This document shows positions 46,298 to 56,085 of a stretch of 64,000 bases of DNA, piece after piece. The notes beneath the pieces were generated by a model, which saw only the letters and a program-made list of their open reading frames with translations, ran no database searches and was not told the origin of the DNA. The DNA comes from Collinsella tanakaei (lineage in GTDB: Bacteria; Actinomycetota; Coriobacteriia; Coriobacteriales; Coriobacteriaceae): contig NZ_JAUDCO010000004.1 in assembly GCF_030373545.1 (NCBI RefSeq), positions 62,001-126,000 on the forward strand, given 5' to 3'. The position numbers and the translations under genes were made by a program. The stretch's first letter is position 1; each line of letters opens with the position of its first letter.

Positions 46298-46942
46298 ATG
46301 GCCCTCGAGAAGATAGATATCGATTCGCTGGACCCGGCGCGCACCATCGTGGTGGCCACGGGCAACATGCATAAGCTCACCGAGATCGAGGAGATTCTCT
46401 CGCACGTCCTGCCCGATGTGACGTTTGTTGCCTTGGGCCAGCTTGGGGACTTCGACGATCCCGAGGAGACGGGCACGACGTTTCTGGAGAACGCCCTCAT
46501 CAAGGCCCAGGCTGCGGTGGAGGAGACCGGGCTTCCCGCCATCGCCGACGACTCGGGCCTTATGGTGGACGCGCTCGGCGGAGAGCCGGGCGTGTACTCC
46601 GCGCGCTACGCGGGCGTCCACGGCGACGACGCGGCGAACAACGCCAAGCTGCTCGCCAATCTAACCGATGTCGAGGACCCCGCGCGCACCGCGCGCTTCA
46701 TGAGCGTCGTGGCGCTCATCGACGTCGACGGTCTGGTGACCTATGGCGAGGGCGCCTGCGAGGGGCGCATTGCCCACGAGGGGCGCGGCACCAACGGCTT
46801 CGGCTACGATCCGCTGTTCTTGCCCGACGACACGCCGGGCAAGACCATGGCCGAGCTCACCCCGGAGGAGAAAAACGCCATCAGCCACCGCTTCCATGCG
46901 CTCGAGGCCCTGTCGGCGAAGCTTTCCGGCGAGGACGCATGA
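46298..46942 (+). CDS. rdgB: non-canonical purine NTP pyrophosphatase (RdgB/HAM1)
   Basis: Hydrolyses ITP, dITP and XTP to monophosphates. 214 residues. Marks: [29 protein letters not shown] with metal-binding Glu, [13 protein letters not shown] with catalytic Asp, FGYDPLF, and HRFHALEAL near the end. AAGGAGG ribosome site. Stop overlaps the dtd start (ATGA). Confidence 0.95.
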   Translation: MALEKIDIDSLDPARTIVVATGNMHKLTEIEEILSHVLPDVTFVALGQLGDFDDPEETGTTFLENALIKAQAAVEETGLPAIADDSGLMVDALGGEPGVYSARYAGVHGDDAANNAKLLANLTDVEDPARTARFMSVVALIDVDGLVTYGEGACEGRIAHEGRGTNGFGYDPLFLPDDTPGKTMAELTPEEKNAISHRFHALEALSAKLSGEDA

Positions 46943-47388
46943 GGGCGGTCGTCCAGCGGGTCTCCCGTGCGAGCGTGACGATCGACGGTGAGGTCGTCGG
47001 CAGCATCGGCGCGGGCTACCTCATCCTGCTCGGCGTGGGCGCGCAGGATACCCGCGCGGAGGCCGATAGGCTGTGGGCCAAGCTCAGCGGCCTGCGCATC
47101 AATGAGGACACCGACGGCAAGACGAACCTCTCGCTCGCCGATATCGACGGCGAGGTGCTCGTCGTGTCGCAGTTCACGCTGTACGCGAACTGCCGGCGCG
47201 GGCGCCGTCCCTCCTTCACCGATGCGGCAGAGCCGGCGCTCGCCAACGAGCTGTACGAGTATTTCGTCGAGCTCGTGCGCGCGGACGTGCCGCATGTCGC
47301 GACGGGCAGGTTTGCCGCCTATATGGAGGTGGAGCTCGTCAACGACGGGCCGTTCACCATCGTGCTCGACACCGACCAGCTTGCGTAG
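46939..47388 (+). CDS. dtd: D-aminoacyl-tRNA deacylase
   Basis: 149 residues, removes D-amino acids from tRNA. The two defining motifs are present: SQFTLYAN (about 76-83) and the cross-subunit [11 protein letters not shown] (Gly-cisPro region is GPF here, near 134-144). N-terminal [20 protein letters not shown] is typical. Four-base overlap with rdgB. A strong hairpin follows. Confidence 0.95.
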   Translation: MRAVVQRVSRASVTIDGEVVGSIGAGYLILLGVGAQDTRAEADRLWAKLSGLRINEDTDGKTNLSLADIDGEVLVVSQFTLYANCRRGRRPSFTDAAEPALANELYEYFVELVRADVPHVATGRFAAYMEVELVNDGPFTIVLDTDQLA

Positions 47389-47414
47389 ACGCGCGGAAAC
47401 ACAAGACGACAGGG

Positions 47415-47458
47415 CGGCGCGCCCCGTTTGCCAGGCCCGGCAAACGGGGCGCGCCGTT
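47415..47458 (+). terminator. terminator-like hairpin after dtd
   Basis: CGGCGCGCCCCGTTTGCC pairs perfectly with its complement across AGGCCC, followed only by TTTG. The 18-bp stem would end the murI-dtd transcript or protect its end. Confidence 0.75.
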
Positions 47459-47549
47459 TGCTGTGAGCGCGCTGCTTTGCCATGGGGCGAGGCGTAGCCT
47501 GGGGTTCTTGCGTGCTCCACTGTGCTGACGTGCAATCTCGATATGACCC

Positions 47550-47558
47550 TGCTATACT
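47550..47558 (+). promoter_or_regulatory. extended -10 promoter of veg
   Basis: TGCTATACT 65 bp upstream of the veg start; no good -35. Same motif as upstream of tRNA-Glu and bioY. Confidence 0.55.
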
Positions 47559-47622
47559 CGGTGCGTTTGTGAATACAGTGGGATAGTTCTGCGCATTTTC
47601 GCCCACATCTGGAGGAGGCGCT

Positions 47623-47919
47623 ATGGAAGAGCTTGAAGTCAATCATGTGGATGAGATTCACGAGAAGCTGTTGGAGATGATCGGTCAGCGCGTTAAGGTC
47701 AAGGCCAACATGGGCCGTACGCGCGTCGTGGAGCGCATGGGCTGCATCAAGACCGTTCACCCTTCCGTGTTCATTGTGGAGGTCGATGAGCGTCGCGGCC
47801 GCAAGTCCCGTCAGTCGTACCAGTATGTCGACGTCCTGACGGGTACCGTCGAGCTGTTCGACCCCGAGTCGGGCGAGCACCTGTTCACGCCGCTCGGAAA
47901 CCAGCTCGAGGAGCACTAG
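47623..47919 (+). CDS. veg: Veg family protein
   Basis: 98 residues. Matches Veg (DUF1021): IHEKLLEMIGQRVKVKANMGRTRVVERMG and VFIVEVDERRGRKSRQSYQYVDVLTGTVEL, small SH3-like barrel. In Bacillus the family affects biofilm formation and precedes ispE, and the same order is found here, with the ispE ATG one base after the stop. TGGAGGAGG ribosome site. Molecular function is not established. Confidence 0.9.
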   Translation: MEELEVNHVDEIHEKLLEMIGQRVKVKANMGRTRVVERMGCIKTVHPSVFIVEVDERRGRKSRQSYQYVDVLTGTVELFDPESGEHLFTPLGNQLEEH

Positions 47920-47920
47920 G

Positions 47921-48817
47921 ATGAACGCCGCCGCGCGCCTGCGGGTCGACGCGCCCGCAAAGGTCAACCTGTATCTGGGTATCCACACGACGACCGACGC
48001 GCGCGGCTACCATCGGGTCGACACCGTCATGACGGCGCTCGGCCTCGCCGATACCCTCATCTTTGAGCCGGCTTGCGACCTGCAGGTCACCACCGTTCCG
48101 GATGCCGGCATTCCCATCGAGAAGAATACCGTCTGGCGCGTCGCGCATGCCATGAGCGAGGCATTCGGACGCCCGGTCGAGGCGTCCATTACCGTGGAGA
48201 AGCACATCCCGCTTCAAAGCGGCTTGGGCGGTCCCTCCGCTGACGCCGCCGCCGCGATCGCGGGCATCTGCGAGCTGTGGGGCATTGACCGCACCGATCC
48301 CGCCGCTGTCGCCGTTGCGCGCAGCATCGGCGCCGACGTTCCGTTTTTCCTCTACGGCCCGCCTGCCTATCTGGCCGGTGCGGGCGACGAGCTCGTTGAG
48401 CTCTTTGAGCCGCTCGACGACGTGCCCGTGGTGCTCGTCAAGCCGCGTCACGGCGGTGTCTCGACCATCGAGGCGTACCGGCGCTTCGATGCCGACCCGT
48501 GCGAGCTTGGCGATCTTTCGGGTATGCTGCGCGCCATGCGCGCCGGTGACAAGGACGCAGCCATAGGGGCCGTCTTCAACAATCTGGCTCCCGCGGCGAT
48601 TGACATCCTGCCCGAAATCGGCGACGTGCGCGGATGGCTGCGGGCGCAGCCGGGTGTTCGCGCCGCCGAGGTGTCGGGGTCGGGAGCGACCGTCTTTGCC
48701 GTGTGCGAGTCGCACGACATCGCTCAGCGCCTTGCCGCTGTGGCCTCTGACCAGCACGGATGGTGGTCGTGCGCCACAAAGATGGAGAAGTCGGGACTGA
48801 CGGTATCCACGTGCTAG
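47921..48817 (+). CDS. ispE: 4-diphosphocytidyl-2-C-methyl-D-erythritol kinase
   Basis: MEP isoprenoid pathway kinase of the GHMP family. 298 residues. N-terminal DAPAKVNLYLGI, ATP-binding PLQSGLGGPSADAAAA (about 98-113), and C-terminal SGSGATVFA. The ribosome site (GAGGAG) lies inside the veg end, so translation is coupled. Followed by tRNA-Pro. Confidence 0.94.
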   Translation: MNAAARLRVDAPAKVNLYLGIHTTTDARGYHRVDTVMTALGLADTLIFEPACDLQVTTVPDAGIPIEKNTVWRVAHAMSEAFGRPVEASITVEKHIPLQSGLGGPSADAAAAIAGICELWGIDRTDPAAVAVARSIGADVPFFLYGPPAYLAGAGDELVELFEPLDDVPVVLVKPRHGGVSTIEAYRRFDADPCELGDLSGMLRAMRAGDKDAAIGAVFNNLAPAAIDILPEIGDVRGWLRAQPGVRAAEVSGSGATVFAVCESHDIAQRLAAVASDQHGWWSCATKMEKSGLTVSTC

Positions 48818-48854
48818 CAATCGCGCGCGGAGTGTGTTAGGATAATCGAGCTTT

Positions 48855-48931
48855 CGGGTTGTGGCTCAGTTTGGTAGAGCACCGCGTTCGGGACGCGGGG
48901 GTCGCTGGTTCAAATCCAGTCAACCCGACCA
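48855..48931 (+). tRNA. tRNA-Pro (CGG)
   Basis: 77 bases with CCA. Acceptor CGGGTTG/CAACCCG, anticodon loop TTCGGGA giving CGG, T-arm CTGGTTCAAATCCAG. A TGTTAGGAT extended -10 lies at 48835-48843. Unlike the other two tRNAs its 3' end is not duplicated. Confidence 0.96.
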
Positions 48932-48940
48932 GTGAATGTG

Positions 48941-48977
48941 AACAGGCCGGCGTGGTTTTCCGCGCTGGCCTGTTTTG
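48941..48977 (+). terminator. terminator of tRNA-Pro
   Basis: AACAGGCC...GGCCTGTT stem with inner GCG/CGC pairs, then TTTGTTG; 10 bases after the tRNA. Confidence 0.88.
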
Positions 48978-49666
48978 TTGTGGACGGTGGCCGAGAGCGA
49001 CGTCTAGGCTTGTCGAACGGGGACAGTGCGCGAATGCGGAGTATAGATTGCCGTTGCGGGCGCGACAAAGCGAGCTGCCCGGGGTGACGCGCGCATGCAG
49101 ATTTGGGCATAACCTGTCCTTGCATTGGTGAAAGAGAGCGAATTGCGCGATTTCGGCTGCCTGAACGCAGGGATGTTGCAAAGGTTGGTTCCAAGGTGGG
49201 CAATTTGTTCAGATATGAAGGATTGACCGAGCGAAAACGGGCTAAAGGTGTGTGTCGGGGGCATTGCGCAGACAGTCGGCAAAGTATAGGCGAAATGACA
49301 GTATAAAGAGAATAAAACTAAATGCTGTTACTTGCTCAACAGCGCCAGCTTTGGCAGTCGTCTCGGTCAATCTATTGACCCTTCAACCTTCATATCTGAA
49401 CAAATTGTCCAAAATCGGCATTGCTGGCTTTCACTGTCGAACTTCGGATGCAAAACCAGGGCGGTTTACTCGTAAATCGCCTCGCCCGTCATCGCGCACC
49501 GGCGCGTTTACAGCACGGTTCCGGTGAGGCGAGGCATCCGGGGCTCGCCGCAGACCATGTATATCCGGTCGTGCCGTCGATGGTGCGGGGGAATCGTGCC
49601 AAAACAAGATTCAGGTTGGGGTACGCGAGCGTGCGGCCCATAACTCACGTGTAAAATATGGCGGTG
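48978..49666. other. intergenic region tRNA-Pro to tatA
   Basis: About 690 bp without a convincing gene. It contains the inverted-repeat element at 49190-49414 and a small hairpin GGCGGTTTAC/GTAAATCGCC near 49460-49480. Frames present lack ribosome sites. The stretches at 48978-49189 and 49481-49666 show nothing recognisable. Confidence 0.5.
49190..49414. repeat. inverted-repeat element, copy 2
   Basis: Arms 49201-49221 and 49387-49407 (CAATTTGTTCAGATATGAAG core, perfect over 21 bp), extended on both sides by ATTGACCGAG/CTCGGTCAAT after a 15-base offset. Interior of about 163 bp is AT-rich and unrelated to copy 1. Outer flanks CAAGGTGGG and TCCAAAA match copy 1. Confidence 0.85.
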
Positions 49667-49695
49667 TTGTCCATGCCGCATCGGCGTTGTATACT
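49667..49695 (+). promoter_or_regulatory. promoter of tatA
   Basis: TTGTCC, 17-base spacer, TATACT (49690-49695); implied leader about 77 bases. Confidence 0.7.
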
Positions 49696-49778
49696 CTTTC
49701 GAGCTGGAAAGCGCCCGGGTACGCACGGCGGCCGCGCTTTTCGTATCGAACATGCCATGTATTCGTGGGAGGAAAAGT

Positions 49779-50042
49779 ATGTTCCCTAAGGGTTTTGAGT
49801 GGGTTGTCATCCTCATCGTCGCACTGCTGATCTTTGGTCCCAAGAACCTTCCGAAGCTCGGCGCCTCTCTGGGCAAGACGGTGAAGAACATCCGCGAGGG
49901 CATGTCCACCGATGAAGCCGAGGCCACCGAGGAGGAGCCCGAGTCCGAGGAGGACAAGGAGATCCGCGAGCTCGAGGCCAAGCTTGCCGAGGCCAAGGAG
50001 GCCAAGGCCAAGAAGGAGGAAAGCCCGATCGAGGAGGACTAG
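49779..50042 (+). CDS. tatA: Sec-independent protein translocase subunit TatA
   Basis: 87 residues. N-terminal membrane helix (EWVVILIVALLIF), the FGP motif at 19-21, amphipathic helix LPKLGASLGKTVKNIREG, then a very acidic coiled-coil tail rich in Glu/Lys. Pore-forming TatA/E-type component for folded proteins. The start at 49779 has GGGAGG upstream. No tatC in the window. Single gene with its own promoter and terminator. Confidence 0.93.
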   Translation: MFPKGFEWVVILIVALLIFGPKNLPKLGASLGKTVKNIREGMSTDEAEATEEEPESEEDKEIRELEAKLAEAKEAKAKKEESPIEED

Positions 50043-50066
50043 TTCCACCGCGAAGCGGGGTGAGCG

Positions 50067-50110
50067 ATGGCCGGCTTCCCCGGAGGGGCGAGCCGGTCAT
50101 TTTGTGTTTT
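50067..50110 (+). terminator. terminator of tatA
   Basis: ATGGCCGGCT/AGCCGGTCAT stem (one G-T) with 14-base loop, followed by TTTGTGTTTT. Confidence 0.85.
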
Positions 50111-50168
50111 GGAGTATCCGCCGTCCGAGGCGACGGCGATGGCAGAAACGTTGCAAGGAGAAGCACGC

Positions 50169-50642
50169 ATGGATGCAAGCGAGATCGTACTGACAGCTGA
50201 GGGCCGCCAGAAGCTCGTCGAGGAGCTCGAGTGGCGCGAGGGCGAGAAGAGCCGTGAGATCGTCGAGCACATCAAAGAGGCCCGCGCGTTCGGCGACCTT
50301 TCCGAGAACGCCGAGTACGATGCCGCCAAGGAGGAGCAGGCCAAGAACGCTTCGCGCATCGCCGAGATCCAGGCCATCCTCGCCAACGCCCGCGAGGCCG
50401 AGGTCGGCGAGCACGGTCTGATCGTCTCCATCGGCTGCACCGTGTCGCTGGTCGACGGCGACGGCGTCGCCATCGACGTCACCTTGGTGGGTACCACCGA
50501 GACCAACTCGCTCGAGCACAAGATCTCCAACGAGTCCCCGGTCGGCCGTGCCATCATCGGCCGCGCCGAGGGCGAGACCGTCGAGGTCATCACGCCTTCC
50601 GGCAAGTCCCGCGTGTACACCATCACGAAGATCTCGCGCTAG
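50169..50642 (+). CDS. greA: transcription elongation factor GreA
   Basis: 157 residues. N-terminal coiled coil with LTAEGRQKLVEELEWREGEK, the tip acidic residues in ARAFGDLSENAEYDAAKEEQ, and C-terminal FKBP-like domain with SPVGRAIIGRAEGETVEV. Rescues backtracked RNA polymerase. The ribosome site CAAGGAG and family length fix the start. greA before lysS is a common gene order. Confidence 0.95.
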   Translation: MDASEIVLTAEGRQKLVEELEWREGEKSREIVEHIKEARAFGDLSENAEYDAAKEEQAKNASRIAEIQAILANAREAEVGEHGLIVSIGCTVSLVDGDGVAIDVTLVGTTETNSLEHKISNESPVGRAIIGRAEGETVEVITPSGKSRVYTITKISR

Positions 50643-50724
50643 GCCATAAGGTCCCGCGCAACGCACGTTTGCTCGCTCCCTGGGACCTCGTGTTTCAGGG
50701 GGCGTTTTTCGTAGAGGAGCTACC

Positions 50725-52707
50725 ATGGAAGACATGCAGAACGCATCCGCCGAGGCACCGGCCGCCTCGACGCTCAACGACGAGCGCGCCCGCCGTCTTG
50801 CCGACCGCGCCGCGATGCTCGCTGCGGGCAAGAACCCCTACCCGGAGCACTCCGACGTCGAGAACCATGTCGCCGATATCGAGGCCGCCTATGCGGAGCT
50901 GCCCGCCGGCGAGGACACCGACGACGTGGTGAAGATCGGCGGCCGTGTGGTCGCCAAGCGCGGCCAGGGCAAGATCATGTTTGTGGTCCTGCGCGACCCG
51001 ACCGGCGACATCCAGCTGTTCTGCCGCATCAACGACATGCCCGCCGACGCCTGGGAGCTGCTCGGCGAGCTCGACCTGGGCGACATCGTGGGCGCCGAGG
51101 GCGTCGTGGTGCGCACCAAGCGCGGCCAGCTGTCCGTCGCCCCGAAGAAGCTCACCCTGCTGTCCAAGGCGGTCCGCCCGCTGCCCGAGAAGTTCCACGG
51201 CCTGTCCGACAAGGAGACCCGCTATCGTCAGCGCTACGTCGACCTGATCGTCAACGCCGACGTGCGCGAGACCTTCGCTAAGCGCTCCCGCATCGTGAGC
51301 GCCTTCCGCCGCTACATGGAGGACAACGGCTACATGGAGGTCGAGACGCCCATCCTGCAGACCATCCAGGGCGGCGCCACGGCCAAGCCGTTCATCACCC
51401 ACTTCAACGCGCTCAACCAGGAGAATTACCTGCGCATCGCCACCGAGCTGCACCTGAAGCGCCTGCTGGTGGGCGGCTACGAGCGCGTGTTCGAGCTGGG
51501 TCGTATCTTCCGCAACGAGGGCATGGACCTCACCCACAATCCCGAGTTCACCACCATGGAGGCCTATCGTGCCTACTCCGACCTTGAGGGTATGAAGGAG
51601 CTCGCCGAGGGCGTCATCAAAGCGGCCAACGCCGCGGTGAACGACTCTGAGCAGATCGAGTACCAGGGCAAGACCATCGACCTGTCCGGCAGCTGGCCGA
51701 GCCGCCCCATGACCGAGATCGTCTCGGAGGTCATGGGCCGCGAGCTCAACCTCGACACGCCGATCGACGAGCTGCGCGCCGCCGCCGAGGAGTGCGGCAT
51801 CGAGGTCAAGCCCGAGTGGGGCCCCGGCAAGCTCATCGCCGAGATCTACGACGAGCGCGGCGAGGACTCCATCGTGAACCCCACGTTCGTGTGCGACTAT
51901 CCGGTCGAGGTGAGCCCGCTCGCCAAGCGCTTCGAGGACGATCCGCGCCTCACGCATCGCTTTGAGCTGGTTATCGCCGGCCATGAGTACGCCAACGCGT
52001 TCTCCGAGCTGAACGACCCCGTCGACCAGGCCGAGCGCTTCGCCCGCCAGATGGAGGAGAAGGCCGGCGGCGACGACGAGGCCATGGAGTACGACGAGGA
52101 CTACGTGCGCGCGCTCGAGTACGGCATGCCGCCGGCAGGTGGCATCGGCATCGGCATCGACCGCGTGGTCATGCTGCTCACCGATTCGGCGTCCATCCGC
52201 GACGTGCTGCTGTTCCCGCACATGAAGCCCGAGCGCGGCAGCGCGAACGGCGCCGCCGCTGCGCGCGCCAAGGAGGCCGAGGGCGCCGGCGCCGCCTCGT
52301 CCAACGTCGCGCCGAACCTCAAGCCGACGATCGACTTCTCCAAGATCGCCGTCGAGCCGCTGTTCGCCGATTCTGTGGACTTCGAGACCTTCAGCCGCTC
52401 GGACTTCCGCGTGGTCAAGGTCAAGGACTGCGTGCTGCCGCCCAAGAGCAAGAAGCTTCTGCAGTTCACGCTTGACGACGGCTCGGGCACCGACCGCACC
52501 ATCGTGTCGGGCATCCACGACTACTACGAGCCCGAGGATCTGGTCGGCCGCACCTGCGTGGCCATCACCAACCTGCCGCCGCGCAAGTTCATGGGCATCG
52601 AGAGCTGCGGCATGCTGATCAGCGCCATCCATCAGGAGGGCGACGAGGAGCGCCTGAACCTCCTCATGCTCGACGACGCCATCCCGGCGGGCGCCAAGCT
52701 GTACTAA
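50725..52707 (+). CDS. lysS: lysyl-tRNA synthetase with C-terminal Trbp111/EMAP-II-like tRNA-binding domain
   Basis: 660 residues against about 500 for ordinary class II LysRS. Order: OB-fold anticodon domain (about 60-170), class II core with motif 2 ([21 protein letters not shown]) and motif 3 ([13 protein letters not shown], to about 495). An Ala/Pro linker (about 505-530) follows, then an added domain from about 533: [31 protein letters not shown]... [20 protein letters not shown]. That is the tRNA-binding domain normally found on MetRS or as CsaA/Trbp111. Frame is continuous, with no sequencing-error look. GAGGAG ribosome site. Confidence 0.95.
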   Translation: MEDMQNASAEAPAASTLNDERARRLADRAAMLAAGKNPYPEHSDVENHVADIEAAYAELPAGEDTDDVVKIGGRVVAKRGQGKIMFVVLRDPTGDIQLFCRINDMPADAWELLGELDLGDIVGAEGVVVRTKRGQLSVAPKKLTLLSKAVRPLPEKFHGLSDKETRYRQRYVDLIVNADVRETFAKRSRIVSAFRRYMEDNGYMEVETPILQTIQGGATAKPFITHFNALNQENYLRIATELHLKRLLVGGYERVFELGRIFRNEGMDLTHNPEFTTMEAYRAYSDLEGMKELAEGVIKAANAAVNDSEQIEYQGKTIDLSGSWPSRPMTEIVSEVMGRELNLDTPIDELRAAAEECGIEVKPEWGPGKLIAEIYDERGEDSIVNPTFVCDYPVEVSPLAKRFEDDPRLTHRFELVIAGHEYANAFSELNDPVDQAERFARQMEEKAGGDDEAMEYDEDYVRALEYGMPPAGGIGIGIDRVVMLLTDSASIRDVLLFPHMKPERGSANGAAAARAKEAEGAGAASSNVAPNLKPTIDFSKIAVEPLFADSVDFETFSRSDFRVVKVKDCVLPPKSKKLLQFTLDDGSGTDRTIVSGIHDYYEPEDLVGRTCVAITNLPPRKFMGIESCGMLISAIHQEGDEERLNLLMLDDAIPAGAKLY

Positions 52708-52733
52708 GGGACGGCGGAATATCGTACGCTGCG

Positions 52734-52768
52734 CGGGCCGCTCGGGAAACCGGGCGGCCCGTTTTTTC
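52734..52768 (+). terminator. terminator of lysS
   Basis: CGGGCCGC...GCGGCCCG stem with inner pairs, followed by six T residues. Confidence 0.93.
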
Positions 52769-52856
52769 GTGACGTGCGGTTCAACCTTTTTCAACGGGCG
52801 CGGAACGAGGACCGCCTCGCTGCGCTACCATGCAGGGGTGGGGAGGTGCCGCAGAC

Positions 52857-53936
52857 ATGCAGGACGGTCAGCTTCATTATCGCTACGAGAACGCGAATGC
52901 GAATCTCAGGCTCGAGCACTACGTGTATCGCATCGGTTCGTACCACTACAACTGGCACGCCGACTTTGAGCTGCTCGTGGTCGTGAAGGGCTCGGTCGAG
53001 CTGTGTGCGAGCGGCGCGCGCTACGTGCTCGACGAGGACGACATGATCCTCATCAACCCCAACGAGGGCCATGCGACGCTCGGCTTGGGGCAGGACAACA
53101 CCGCCATGGTCCTTCATATCGACCCTGCGTTCTTCCGTGGGTATTTCGGTACCGATGAGATGGTGTCGCTGCGGCTCGTGTCCGATCCCGCGCGGCGATC
53201 CGACCCGCGTTTGGCGACCATCCGTCGGTGTCTGGCGCAGATGATGGTGCTGAGCGCTCGAAGCGACCCCGCATCGCGCCTGCACTACGACGCATCGTTC
53301 TATCGTCTGATGTCGGCGATCGTTCCGGAGGGGTCCGGGCGCGAAGACGCCGATACGTTCCGGATCGACCATGGTGGCAACGACGTGGTCAACAAGTTGG
53401 TCGCTTATATCGAGAGGAACTATCGCCGTCGCGTCACCTTGGCCGATCTTGCACGCAAAACCGGCTACAACACGAGCTACATCTCCCAATTGTTCAAGGA
53501 CAAACTCGGCATCAATTTCTCGGATTACCTCACGCGCGTGCGCCTGGCGGCGGCGACTGCGGCGTTGAGCTCGAGCGATGCGCGTGTGAGCGATATCGCC
53601 GCCGAGTATGGATTCGCTGACCTCAAGGCGTTCAATGCCGCGTTTAAAAAGACCTTCGGGAAGTCGCCTACGGAATACCGCGGGTTGCTGTCCGCTGACA
53701 ATCGAGCGACCGATACGGTCTTCAAACAGGTATTCGTCTCCGCCGATGATGAATACGTCGGCATGAAGCTGGCGGGATACATCGCCGGGCGATCGGATGG
53801 GGACGCCGCGGCCGTTGCGCGGAAAACGACTCCCTTCGATGACAAGGCGTTGGACGATTTGCGGCGTTCGCTCGAGGAGATGCGCTCCTCGCTCGAGCAG
53901 GCGACGGCGATTGCCGCCGAGCTTACAACGCACTGA
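52857..53936 (+). CDS. AraC family transcriptional regulator
   Basis: 359 residues. N-terminal cupin sensor (HADFELLVVVKGSVELCASG, INPNEGHATLG), C-terminal double helix-turn-helix (about 180-275: VTLADLARKTGYNTSYISQLFKDKLG; VSDIAAEYGFADLKAFNAAFKKTFGKSPTEYR). A further C-terminal helical extension of about 75 residues may form a coiled coil (LDDLRRSLEEMRSSLEQA). The start at 52857 follows GGAGGTG at eight bases. It sits upstream of, and in the same direction as, the tartrate dehydratase genes, so it is the likely local regulator. TtdR of E. coli is a LysR protein, so this would be an independent solution. Confidence 0.9.
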   Translation: MQDGQLHYRYENANANLRLEHYVYRIGSYHYNWHADFELLVVVKGSVELCASGARYVLDEDDMILINPNEGHATLGLGQDNTAMVLHIDPAFFRGYFGTDEMVSLRLVSDPARRSDPRLATIRRCLAQMMVLSARSDPASRLHYDASFYRLMSAIVPEGSGREDADTFRIDHGGNDVVNKLVAYIERNYRRRVTLADLARKTGYNTSYISQLFKDKLGINFSDYLTRVRLAAATAALSSSDARVSDIAAEYGFADLKAFNAAFKKTFGKSPTEYRGLLSADNRATDTVFKQVFVSADDEYVGMKLAGYIAGRSDGDAAAVARKTTPFDDKALDDLRRSLEEMRSSLEQATAIAAELTTH

Positions 53937-54361
53937 ACGGTCGCCGACATTCTAGCCCCCATCGTGCATCTCCGCTTACCGGCGCTTGTCGACCGTTCGC
54001 CGCGTGTCGCCTGACGTACGGGGAATTCTGTTTTCCAAAGAATCGACATGCGGCACATCTTTAGCTCCCGTGCATGTCGAATCTCCCGCCCTCATCGACA
54101 ATAATACCGAATAATCGCAGCTAGATGATGCTTTGCGTCGAAAGGTGCCCTTTATATCCAGGGTGCTGCGTCGTGGTGTCGCGCCGTTCGCCCGGCGCAT
54201 CGCCGTGACGGGAGAGCGCCTGCACAATTGGAAGGAACCTCGCTTCTCCACGCCGTAATCTTCAAATCGTCGAAGCCCGAAAAAACCCGACGACAGCAGA
54301 TAACCTGCAGGTCACGGCATGCGGGCAATCAAATCCCATCCAGATAAGGGAGGTAGAGCAG
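53937..54361. other. upstream control region of ttdA
   Basis: 425 bp between the AraC-type gene and ttdA. It has an AT-rich segment near 54095-54125 and an inverted repeat at 54042-54080. No known riboswitch. Likely promoter and regulator sites for the ttd genes. Confidence 0.45.
54042..54080. promoter_or_regulatory. inverted repeat, possible operator upstream of ttdA
   Basis: TCGACATGC and GCATGTCGA are exact reverse complements separated by about 20 bases. Two arms two helical turns apart fit a dimeric regulator, perhaps the AraC-type protein encoded next to it. Confidence 0.4.
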
Positions 54362-55261
54362 GTGGAGAACAACGAGAGCTTGGAGCGGCTGGCGAACATC
54401 GTCGCCGACTTCACCAGTCTGGTGGGCAAGCGTCTGCCCGACGACGTCACGGCGAAGCTCAAGGAGCTGAGCGAGCACGAGACGAATCCCATGGCGCAGA
54501 TGATCTACAAGACCATGGCCGCCAACCAGGAAAAGGCGTGGGAGCTCAACCGTCCGTCGTGCCAGGACACGGGCCTCATCCAGATGTTCGTGAGCGTGGG
54601 CAGCAAGTTCCCCTACATCGACGAACTTGCCGACGTGCTCAAGGAGGCGGTGTTCCGCGCCACGCAGAAGGCCCCGCTGCGCCACAACACCGTCGAGACC
54701 TTCGATGAGAAGAACACCTACACCAACGTCGGCACCAAGTCCCCGTGGCTGTACTGGGATATCGTCCCGGGCGATGACAAGGTCAAGATCCACGTGTACA
54801 TGGCGGGCGGCGGTTGCTCGCTGCCCGGTTCCGGCAAGACCTTCATGCCGGGCGAGGGTTACGAGGCGGTCGTGAAGTTCGTGCTCGACCTCATGACCTC
54901 CTACGGTCTGAACGCCTGCCCGCCGCTCATGGTCGGCATCGGCATCGGCACCTCAATCGATTCCGCGGCCTACATGTCCAAGCTCGCGCTCATGCGCCCG
55001 GTGGGCAGCCGCAACGGCAATCCGCTGGCCGCGCAGCTTGAGGAGGAGCTCATCGACGCCATCGATAAGGTCGGGTTCGGCCCGCAGGGCCTGGGCGGCT
55101 CCGCTTCGGTGATGGATGTGCACATCGAGAACTCCGCGCGCCATCCGTCCGTCCTGTCCTGCGCGGTGAACGTGGGCTGCTGGTCGCATCGCCGCGGCAC
55201 CATCGTGATCGATTCCGATCTCAACTACGAGCTGCTTACTCACAAGGGGGTTGAGCTGTGA
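54362..55261 (+). CDS. ttdA: L(+)-tartrate dehydratase alpha subunit
   Basis: 299 residues. Class I [4Fe-4S] hydro-lyase alpha chain. Fe-S cysteines Cys67 (SCQDTG), Cys186 (NACPP) and Cys273 (VGCWSHRRG). It resembles TtdA more than fumarase: [39 protein letters not shown] and [15 protein letters not shown] start at 54362 after GGGAGG. The beta subunit follows with a four-base overlap. A fumarase activity cannot be excluded by sequence. Confidence 0.88.
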   Translation: MENNESLERLANIVADFTSLVGKRLPDDVTAKLKELSEHETNPMAQMIYKTMAANQEKAWELNRPSCQDTGLIQMFVSVGSKFPYIDELADVLKEAVFRATQKAPLRHNTVETFDEKNTYTNVGTKSPWLYWDIVPGDDKVKIHVYMAGGGCSLPGSGKTFMPGEGYEAVVKFVLDLMTSYGLNACPPLMVGIGIGTSIDSAAYMSKLALMRPVGSRNGNPLAAQLEEELIDAIDKVGFGPQGLGGSASVMDVHIENSARHPSVLSCAVNVGCWSHRRGTIVIDSDLNYELLTHKGVEL

Positions 55262-55878
55262 AAAAGGTACTCCACACACCGGTTTCCGCCGAAGATCTGA
55301 AGGACATCCACGTCGGTGACGTCGTCTATCTGACCGGCCACATCACCACCTGCCGCGACGTCGCGCACCGTCGCCTCATCGAGCTCGGCCGCGAACTGCC
55401 CATCGACCTTGACGGAGGTGCTATCTTCCACGCCGGCCCCATCGTGCGCAGCACGAAGAACGAGGACGGTACCGAGACGCACGAGATGATCTCGCTCGGC
55501 CCCACCACCTCCATGCGCATGGAGAAGTTCGAGAAGGAGTTCATCGAGCAGACCGGCGTCAAGGTCATCGTCGGCAAGGGCGGTATGGGCCCCAACACCG
55601 AGGCAGGCTGCAAGATCGGCCCCGCCATCCACTGCGTGTTCCCCGCGGGCTGCGCGGTGCTCGCCGCCACCGAGGTCGAGGAGATCGAGGATGCCAACTG
55701 GCGCGAGCTCGGCATGCCCGAGACCCTGTGGACCTGCCGCGTGAACGAGCTCGGCCCGCTGATCGTCTCCATCGACGCCGAGGGCAACAACCTGTTCGAG
55801 CAGAACAAGGTTACGTACAACGAGCGCAAGGAAGACGTGCTCGACGATCTGTACGACAAGGTGCACTTTATCAAGTAG
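55258..55878 (+). CDS. ttdB: L(+)-tartrate dehydratase beta subunit
   Basis: 206 residues. [62 protein letters not shown] and [15 protein letters not shown] follow TtdB closely. Together with TtdA it converts L-tartrate to oxaloacetate. Start GTG overlaps the ttdA stop (GTGA). About 205 bp separate it from the transporter gene, and that gap holds alternative hairpins. Confidence 0.88.
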   Translation: MKKVLHTPVSAEDLKDIHVGDVVYLTGHITTCRDVAHRRLIELGRELPIDLDGGAIFHAGPIVRSTKNEDGTETHEMISLGPTTSMRMEKFEKEFIEQTGVKVIVGKGGMGPNTEAGCKIGPAIHCVFPAGCAVLAATEVEEIEDANWRELGMPETLWTCRVNELGPLIVSIDAEGNNLFEQNKVTYNERKEDVLDDLYDKVHFIK

Positions 55879-55941
55879 CACGTCTTTTCTGGTGACCCAC
55901 CTTCCCTTCTCGCGCTGAAGATACCCGTGTGCGGACGGGCA

Positions 55942-56007
55942 GCGCCCACTTCTTTGCTGGGCGCGGCGATCCATGCGTCTTTATTTCGCCGCGCCCTTCT
56001 CTTTCTT
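55942..56007 (+). promoter_or_regulatory. possible attenuator between ttdB and the CitMHS gene
   Basis: GCGCCCA (55942-55948) can pair with TGGGCGC (55958-55964). Alternatively GGGCGCGGCGA (55959-55969) pairs with TCGCCGCGCCC (55986-55996), followed by TTCTCTTTCTT. The two helices share 55959-55964, so they exclude each other, as in an antiterminator/terminator switch. No leader peptide was recognised. Confidence 0.5.
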
Positions 56008-56085
56008 AAGGTGACGTCTCGGTTTGGACGGATTTCCTTCGTTTCGACAATGCAATAGTTCTTTGCTTTAGGAGGTGCTTCCCCC

